Assembly: GCF_000001735.4 (NCBI RefSeq)
Contig: NC_003070.9
Coordinates: 8,370,001-8,434,000 of the forward strand
Length of the DNA stretch: 64,000 bases
Direction: 5' to 3'
Origin: Arabidopsis thaliana
Lineage: Eukaryota > Streptophyta > Magnoliopsida > Brassicales > Brassicaceae
A model generated the notes under the pieces. That model was not told where the DNA came from, made no database searches, and saw only the letters and a list, made by a program, of their open reading frames with translations. Position 1 is the stretch's first letter; each line of letters begins with the position of its first letter. This document shows positions 57,046 through 64,000 of this stretch, in pieces. Both the position numbers and the translations under genes were made by a program.

Positions 57046-57331
57046 CTTCTTTCACAGTTCTCTTCTTCTCTACAAAGAAAAAGGGAGAGTACAGATCTAC
57101 TACAGTTTTTTATTCGTAAATATGGAGTCGTTTCTTCATTGACGTTGACGTAAGAATTGGTATACCAACAAATCTGAACCAAATTGCCTCAAAACCAAAT
57201 TTAGAAAAGTATTAAAATGAAAACATGTGGCGGCCGAAGAAGAACAGATTAAAAGTCGAGATTAATTGGGAAAAGAAAAGCATAAGTGGGAAACCAAATC
57301 ATGAACACAAAAGACTAAGCTAACACGTTTT
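57046..57331 (-). promoter_or_regulatory. Promoter of membrane protein 3
   Basis: CTTCATTGACGTTGACGTAAG at 57134-57154, about 95 bp upstream of the ATG, carrying two overlapping TTGACG units. Same relative place as in the sister genes. Confidence 0.5.
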
Positions 57332-57560
57332 TCACAAGCAATATAAAAAAGAAGCATCCACAAATGGGTTTAATTTAATGTAAGTGTGTGATCCACCAAC
57401 AGATGTGTAACAAAGTTGACCGAAAAACAAAAGTGAGTAGAGAAACCAAGTGGTGATATAGCAGCCGAGAGCTAGGAAGAGGACGGGGTGAAGAAACAGA
57501 TTCGTCTTTCTCAATAGAAGCTTGGTTGCAGACTTGGGGTAGGAGTGGTGAGTAAAGAGC
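57332..57560 (-). pseudogene. Possible fourth membrane-protein remnant
   Basis: A minus-strand frame reads SATKLLLRKTNLFLHPVLFL followed by ALGCYITTWFLYSLLFF, resembling the N-terminal segment RATKLLCGNINLVLFLFLCSL of the tandem trio. It ends after about 60 further residues and has no later membrane segments. It could be a degenerate fourth copy or a small independent gene; the alignment is short. Confidence 0.35.
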
Positions 57561-58090
57561 AGGGCAATCTAAAAGTCACACAATGTAACAAGCAAATTCT
57601 AGCTGATGTTGGTCGAGTTGAGGATGCAGATTCATGATAAAACTAAGTTGTGGGGAGAGTAAGATGCAGCTGTGCTGCCAAGAGATCCCCGATAAATCAT
57701 ACCTCACAAGGGAAAAAGAGTGGAAACAGTTGAGCTTTTTAGATATGTCTATATAATAAGGAAAGTGCATTCAACAAGAGACAAAACATTTATGGATACG
57801 AAAGAACGACCTCAAGTGTAGGGGTTCAAGGACGCTGTGTGAAGACAGCAGGCCAGTGCGTGTTATAGAGAATAAGTCAAGACGGCTGTTGGAAAACAGC
57901 ATGAAGGAGAACTCACCAAATCCAATTGTCTAATAAAACTCGAACATACCATGACATGTCCATGCTCAACAACCAAACCTAGAAGAGCTAATACCATAAT
58001 AGCAGATATAAAGATCTATCCTAAAAGGCGCCACAGAGTAGATATAGCATCATAGCTTAGTAATAGCTTCTTTCTCTTCAGGGTCCAGTT
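57561..58090. other. Intergenic / probable RSZ21 3' UTR
   Basis: No coding feature seen. Slightly less AT-rich than other spacers; part of it is likely the RSZ21 3' UTR. Confidence 0.45.
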
Positions 58091-59164
58091 TCACACCCTG
58101 CAGAAACGCAAACGAATATATACCTTATATCAAAATACTTCAAATGTTATTCACATCTACATAGACAATGCTGAAGTTGAGTCATGCAGATTGAGAAAGT
58201 AAACCTAAATCCAAGAAGAGAAAAGAACTTTTACCCATTGGCATATGGCGAACGTCGACCATAGGGCGAGTCTCTGCGGCGAGGAGAATCACGGCGTGAA
58301 CCACGATAAGGAGGGGATCTGCTGTAGCTCCTCCCACGGCGAGGTGGAGTAACACTGCGACGCCTTGGAGGAGATCTTCTTCCACGCGGGCTTATACTCC
58401 TGAACAAAATCAATTCCACAGGAACAAAAATGTATGTCACAAAGCGATTATAACATCAAGAAAGGTACTATCAACATTAACAACTCAGCCCCTATACATG
58501 ATTACAAAGTGCAATTTCAATGGATATGTTAACACAATGGACATACTAATGACATACTATCTCATCTAAGCAGCTCAATAAGAATGTTTCCGTTGGATCG
58601 TTACCTGCGAGCATACCCATAATCTGGACTCCTACGACGACGGGGACTAGGGCTTCTACGCCTCACAGAGCCTCGACCACGGCGACACTCGCGAGCAAAA
58701 TGTCCAAGCTCACCACACTCATAGCACTTGGAATCCTCAATACCTCCACGACGACCACCACCACCTCCACGACCTCCTTTATCTTTATGAGAAAGCTCCA
58801 CACGCCACCCATTCTTTCCTGAAGTATACGCCACAAGAGTAAAACTTTTCAATGACCAAACAATAATACAAACATTACATGGTAACTAAGAGGTCTAATG
58901 AGAAGAACACTAACGATCCAATGCGCTGATTGCATCCAAAGCATCTCTTTCGTCATCGAACTCGAGGAATGCGTAGCCAGGAGGTCTACGAGCTACCCAG
59001 ACACTGCGATTTTTAAGATTCAGAGTCATAATTCGTATGGCTTGAAACAAAATTGAGTACAGAGATAGGACTTACTTGCGAAGAACACCGAAGGCCTTGA
59101 ATTCGTCTTCGAGTTCTCTTTCGGTGACGCGTGGGTCCAAATTCCCGACATAAACCCTCGTCAT
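58091..59164 (-). CDS. RSZ21: RS-rich zinc-knuckle splicing factor RSZ21
   Basis: SR-family splicing factor of the 9G8/SRSF7-like class, nuclear. Five coding exons: 59076-59164, 58915-59003, 58605-58818, 58235-58399, 58091-58097; 187 residues. RRM at 1 to about 73 ([23 protein letters not shown]1-like PPGYAFLEF). Gly-rich hinge [16 protein letters not shown] zinc knuckle [14 protein letters not shown]. The rest is RS/SP-rich ([23 protein letters not shown]). The last coding exon has only 7 nt, completing Gly and giving Val-stop. A 5' UTR intron is likely (59185-59260, donor CTCAG|GTACC, acceptor TTCAG). The leader contains an AACCCTAAAA telo-box-like motif (59297-59306). Probably At1g23860. 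Confidence 0.94.
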
Positions 59165-59330
59165 GTTGCAAAGATCAGTTGAATCTGAACGAAAGAGAAT
59201 CGAATTTTGTGAAGAAATATGGATATCGATAATAGTTACAGCGAGTAGTTAACAAGGTACCTGAGATTCTTGGTCCTGAGCAGCGAAGCGGGATGTTTTA
59301 GGGTTCAGACTCAGACTACGGCGAGGAAAG
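59165..59330 (-). promoter_or_regulatory. RSZ21 leader with 5' UTR intron and telo-box
   Basis: Minus strand: a telo-box-like AACCCTAAAA near 59297-59306, then a probable leader intron 59185-59260. Telo-boxes are frequent in plant genes for translation and RNA processing. Confidence 0.45.
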
Positions 59331-62220
59331 AGAGTAACCAAGTTATTTCATTATTATATGAAAACTGAAAAGTAAAAAAAAATTAACATCATATATTATT
59401 TGGTCATTTATTAGTTATTTCATGGTCCCTTATTTTTCGGTAATCCATATATTCATAAACAAAGTTTTAGCGACCAAAATGTAAGACTAGTCTCCCATAG
59501 TCGATTAGTTAACGTAAAAAGAGAATTGAGGTGAAAGCGGATTTTGAAACTATGCAAAACATCTTTGACAACAAAAGTTATGCAAACATGTTTCTAGAGT
59601 TTGATGTCTAATTACTGTAACTTGACGTGATTCTCAGTCTGAAAAAAACTAATGGGCCTAAAACCCATAACCTTTTGGTTAAAATTTTAAAAATATGAGC
59701 AAGTTTCAGTTGCTTAATGGCCCATATGAGTTGGTTTTGGTTTTCAACTTTTGCATCAGTACTTGTATCTTCTTAAATTTTCAAAATATAGTAGGCTGAT
59801 TAAATCTAAGTTTGGAGTTGGCAAGTGTAACAATTGTTAGTTTTACATATACCTTACCAATTTACACATGATTGGGCACCTAATTCATGTGAACAAGTCT
59901 CTAAACGATTGCACACACACAAAAAAAAAAGAGTCTCATTGTTTAAAATTGCGTCGACGTAAATAGAAAAGGTTTCATCATCCCACCAAAAACAAAAAGA
60001 CACTTATCCATTGGGGAAAACATTCTGAACCAAGATAAGTCATGCTGGGTCCCACTTACATCGACTCCTCTAAGACTGTGTCTTTGACACGTGTTTAGTT
60101 ATGATTCGTTTATTTGCAGCCACTGTGTAGACCCCACTTACCTCCTTTTACAAAATCGACATTCAATTTACACGTGTCGCTATTCCCTGGCTTGTCCCTT
60201 AAGCTGGACATGGGAGGAATAAGATACTCTTTAATTTTTGGATGGCTATGGCTAAATAGATGGCTCAGAAGAAATAAGATGGCCATAACTTCATTCGTTA
60301 TCCAAAGCTAACATTAATTGGTTAGTATCAAAATTTCTAAAATTGTGAAATATTTATAGAATATTAGTATTTAAAATTATATCTAATTGTATAAAAATTT
60401 TGGGGAGTGATTATTAGTGTCATGTTACTTATTGTAACTATCGTTGTGCATATCAATAAAAATATACGGATTTCAATTTTAAACCTCACATTTACAGATA
60501 TTTAGTTAGATATTTAAAAGGGATATCTGCAAAATGGACAATATAGATATTCGATTTTTTTTATCGTAGTTAACAAATGCATGATATCATGTATCATATT
60601 TACACATACTATTCTTTTTTTTTTAAGTCTAGTAAAACGGATAACGGGTTGAAGAAGGATAAAAACATTTGTATCCAGCCAAGCCCTAAATTGGTATTGT
60701 CAAGTGGAAGAGCAAGAAAAGTAAAGAAGAAGAAAGTGTCAATCTGATTCGGATCCAATTACCCAATCCTCGTTGGCTTCCTAAACAACGTGAAAACAAA
60801 ACACGGCTTATATATGTCAACGTTATTTACATTGACACTTGGAACCATTAACACCAAATGGGGATAATATCGTAAAATAACACATGGTTAGTACTTTAGT
60901 GACAATCCTAATGCTGCTTTGTCCCTTGGGGGGTTTGAGAGGCCACCCTGACCTACGTGGTGCCCTTTTAATATCAATACATTCCCGATAATGTGTGCTT
61001 ACATGTTTTAATTATCTTAGTTTAGTCATATAATAATGACTTCGCTTTTAACTATATTATATTTACTATATGTAATATGTACATGCATGTTGCATTCCCA
61101 ATGATGTTTGTTCCATTTTTATGTCTTTATCTAAGACTTTTAGTAAGACAAGATAACTCTAATGATCTTTCTTTTTTGTTAAAGTAAGAATATATATCGA
61201 TTCAATTCATCTTATCAATATGGATATAGTCTTAGATCGTGTGTAGAAGTTTTGTTTTTTGACCAATACATTAAATTGTTTTAGTCTTTTTTTTTTTTTT
61301 TTTGCCAACGGATTATGATAATTATTTCTTAAAACGTTACCTGCACTTTGTAGAGATGTGACTAGTCGGTATTTTTTTTGTTAACATGAAACGACTTGTC
61401 GTCAACATTAGATTTTTGTATACATGGACACCGCCACTTTGATATAAATTTCTCATGTCTTACCAAATCATAGATTCAATATAGCTACTTAAACTATACA
61501 TTGAAATATTTTTAAAATACATAAAAACAAAAACTGGAACCGTAAACAAAATTGATGGGATGTTTTTTTATTTGTTTCACGGGAAAAGTTTGTAGAATTT
61601 AAGCATGCTACATGCAATGTTAAAAACTGTTGTATATTGTAATTTATTTACACCATTAACATTTTATATTGTGTAAACTTAATGATTTGGCACCAGAGTT
61701 GAGTTTTTCTTAGAGTCATGTTTACGGAAAATCTGATTCATTTTGGATAAACTCGTAAACGATAGCTCATTATAAAACTAACCAAACTATCATTTTATTA
61801 AAGTAATAAAAAAGTTGACCAGTACCAATATACGACCTATACAGAGTAGGTTTGATGAGATCTCATAATCTCTTAAATTAAATACAAATTTAGCATTACC
61901 TTTAGATTGGATTAAGGATTAAAATTATTTCATTTGTTTCAGCCGAAAAAAGAAAATGGTCCACCACATTATCTAGTCATCATCTGATCTACTACCAAAC
62001 CCTACAATAAGAAGATAATAAGAGGATTGAGGGTAATAATGTCATTTACATACACCTTTATATTATTTTATTGCCAAAATTAGAAAAATAGATCGTAAGA
62101 AAACGTGTATATGTGCATTTGGTATTATGTTATTCGGTTTTTATATTTTTCTTGTCTCTCATTAAATTTTCTTCTCTATCCAAACTCTGTATAGCCTGTC
62201 CCCAAAGAGTCTCGAGTCCT
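59331..62220. other. Long intergenic region between RSZ21 and TPS9
   Basis: AT-rich with no supported gene, RNA gene or clear mobile element. Only short ORFs. Contains long T runs (61288-61304, 60612-60624). Confidence 0.55.
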
Positions 62221-62694
62221 TATCGTGAACTTTTTTGTTCATTCATCTGTTCCACGAAGAAAACAATTTAGATTTCTCCGTTGAAGTTTTTCGCCGGCGA
62301 TTTAGTGATTCTCGGAGAAGAAGGTGAGTAGCAATAGTGTGATTTTTTTCTTTTGGGTTTTTGTGGAAAAGTTTTTTATTTTCGTTTCGTTTTGAACTGT
62401 TTCATTCATGGGTACAGATTGAATTTGTGTGAAAACGTGTTCTTGAGCTGTTTGTTTTCGGGATCTATATGTGGCAAGAATCTCAATTTTGTGTTTGATT
62501 TGGTCTCGTTGTTTTCTGAATCATCTTTTGGTGTGGCATTGTTTGTTTTGGTGATATAGACTCTTGTTGTAAGATCATTGTTTCATCAGTTTTAATGAAA
62601 TGGGTTTGTTTTATTTTCAGGTATTTTGACGCTTGTAAGTGTTTAGACGCGTGTTGGATTTGTAAAAATCCATTCTTTGGCTTGATTCTTCTCT
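62221..62694 (+). promoter_or_regulatory. TPS9 leader with 5' UTR intron
   Basis: Leader exon ends GAAGAAG|GTGAGTAG at 62323, and the acceptor TATTTTCAG is at 62612-62620, giving an intron of 297 bp (62324-62620). The second leader exon (62621-62694) contains no upstream ATG. Confidence 0.6.
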
Positions 62695-64000
62695 ATGGTG
62701 TCAAGATCTTGTGCAAATTTTCTAGATTTAGCATCTTGGGACTTATTGGACTTTCCTCAAACTCAAAGAGCTCTTCCTCGTGTCATGACTGTTCCTGGTA
62801 TCATCTCTGAGTTGGATGGAGGCTACAGTGATGGATCCTCTGATGTTAATTCCTCAAACAGCTCCCGTGAGCGGAAGATTATAGTGGCTAATATGTTACC
62901 ATTACAAGCTAAGAGAGATACAGAAACTGGACAATGGTGTTTTAGTTGGGATGAAGATTCTCTTCTCTTGCAACTCAGAGATGGGTTTTCTTCGGATACA
63001 GAGTTTGTTTATATAGGATCACTTAATGCTGATATTGGTATTAGTGAACAAGAAGAAGTTTCTCATAAGCTTTTGTTGGATTTCAATTGTGTTCCTACGT
63101 TTTTACCCAAGGAGATGCAAGAGAAGTTCTATCTTGGTTTCTGTAAACATCATTTGTGGCCGCTATTTCACTATATGCTTCCTATGTTCCCTGACCATGG
63201 TGATCGTTTTGACCGGCGTCTTTGGCAAGCGTATGTCTCTGCAAACAAGATATTTTCAGATAGGGTGATGGAAGTTATCAACCCTGAGGAAGATTATGTT
63301 TGGATTCATGATTATCATCTGATGGTTCTTCCCACATTCTTGAGGAAACGGTTTAACAGGATCAAGCTTGGATTTTTCCTTCACAGTCCATTTCCATCAT
63401 CAGAAATTTACCGTACTTTGCCAGTCCGGGATGATCTTTTGAGAGGATTGTTGAACTGTGATCTCATTGGCTTCCACACATTTGATTATGCACGCCATTT
63501 TTTGTCATGCTGCAGTAGAATGCTTGGGCTTGATTATGAATCTAAGCGTGGGCACATCGGGCTTGATTACTTTGGTCGAACGGTGTTTATTAAGATCCTT
63601 CCTGTTGGCATCCATATGGGGAGGCTGGAATCGGTTTTGAATCTTCCGTCGACTGCAGCGAAAATGAAAGAGATACAAGAACAGTTTAAGGGGAAAAAGT
63701 TGATTCTTGGTGTTGACGACATGGACATCTTTAAAGGCATAAGCCTCAAACTTATAGCCATGGAACGTCTCTTTGAGACATATTGGCATATGCGAGGAAA
63801 ACTTGTCCTGATTCAGATAGTGAACCCAGCACGGGCCACGGGTAAGGATGTGGAAGAAGCAAAGAAGGAGACATATTCAACTGCAAAAAGGATCAATGAG
63901 CGCTATGGTTCTGCTGGTTATCAGCCAGTGATCTTGATTGATCGTCTTGTTCCTCGTTACGAGAAGACTGCTTATTATGCTATGGCAGACTGCTGCCTGG
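62695..64000 (+). CDS. TPS9: Class II trehalose-6-phosphate synthase-like protein, 5' part (cut by window edge)
   Basis: Open from the ATG at 62695 to the right edge, 435 codons seen, without an intron. The N-terminus MVSRSCANFLDLASWDLLDF is the class II TPS signature (SnRK1/14-3-3 target region in relatives). The GT20 domain follows: EFVYIGSLNADI, HHLWPLFHYMLP, YVWIHDYHLMVLPTFLR, GFFLHSPFPSSEIYRTLP, LIGFHTFDYARHFLSCCSRM, ILPVGIHMGRLESVL, LILGVDDMDIFKGISLK. Class II members usually lack measurable synthase activity and act in sugar signalling. The phosphatase-like C-terminal half lies outside. Fits At1g23870. Confidence 0.93.
   Translation, partial: MVSRSCANFLDLASWDLLDFPQTQRALPRVMTVPGIISELDGGYSDGSSDVNSSNSSRERKIIVANMLPLQAKRDTETGQWCFSWDEDSLLLQLRDGFSSDTEFVYIGSLNADIGISEQEEVSHKLLLDFNCVPTFLPKEMQEKFYLGFCKHHLWPLFHYMLPMFPDHGDRFDRRLWQAYVSANKIFSDRVMEVINPEEDYVWIHDYHLMVLPTFLRKRFNRIKLGFFLHSPFPSSEIYRTLPVRDDLLRGLLNCDLIGFHTFDYARHFLSCCSRMLGLDYESKRGHIGLDYFGRTVFIKILPVGIHMGRLESVLNLPSTAAKMKEIQEQFKGKKLILGVDDMDIFKGISLKLIAMERLFETYWHMRGKLVLIQIVNPARATGKDVEEAKKETYSTAKRINERYGSAGYQPVILIDRLVPRYEKTAYYAMADCCL

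Overview
This window is plant nuclear DNA. It matches Arabidopsis thaliana chromosome 1, the stretch running from the At1g236xx DUF220 cluster to At1g23870 (TPS9). The assignment rests on gene order and on protein lengths that I recall: extensin, beta carbonic anhydrase 3 (258 aa), alkenal/one oxidoreductase (386 aa), an OB-fold protein, a BURP protein (622 aa), two F-box genes, a DUF936 protein (518 aa), ALDH2B7 (534 aa), a PAH protein, spermidine synthase 1 (334 aa), three membrane proteins, RSZ21 (187 aa) and TPS9. Locus names come from memory; exon borders were worked out by reading splice sites and phase by eye.

Layout. 1-8.9 kb: minus-strand array of DUF220 (OBP32pep-like) genes. One is cut by the left edge, three are complete five-exon genes, and one is a scrambled remnant. 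A Helitron-like element sits in an intron of one member and an LTR-like fossil lies nearby. 9.2-12.3 kb: minus-strand STE20/FRAY-type kinase with degenerate catalytic motifs and a duplicated internal exon. 12.4-15.3 kb: AT-rich gap with a SINE-like block. 15.4-16.2 kb: DUF1645-type gene behind a W-box/ACGT-rich promoter. 18.6-21.3 kb: very repetitive extensin. 21.3-25.9 kb: gene-poor, with an unrecognised repeat-like block. 26-34 kb: BCA3, AOR (convergent with BCA3), a SOSS-B-like OB-fold gene divergent from AOR, and a BURP gene. 35.2-38.5 kb: tandem FBXO7-like F-box pair. 40-45 kb: DUF936 gene and ALDH2B7, convergent. 47.4-49.7 kb: PAH-domain gene and a truncated duplicate. 50.4-52.7 kb: SPDS1. 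53-57.6 kb: three tandem membrane-protein genes and a possible fourth remnant. 58-59.3 kb: RSZ21. 62.3 kb to the right edge: 5' part of TPS9.

The genes do not form one pathway. They are independent plant genes for CO2 hydration, reactive-carbonyl and aldehyde detoxification, spermidine synthesis, cell wall, splicing and trehalose-phosphate signalling. The common theme is local duplication and decay: DUF220 array, duplicated kinase exon, F-box pair missing one domain, PAH duplicate with an internal deletion, membrane-protein trio. I see no prokaryotic, viral or CRISPR system and no convincing undescribed multi-gene system. The points most worth a second look are the predicted pseudokinase with its duplicated in-phase exon, the FBXO7/PI31-like F-box pair, the upstream blocks shared within the DUF220 and membrane-protein families, and the GC-AG intron in SPDS1.
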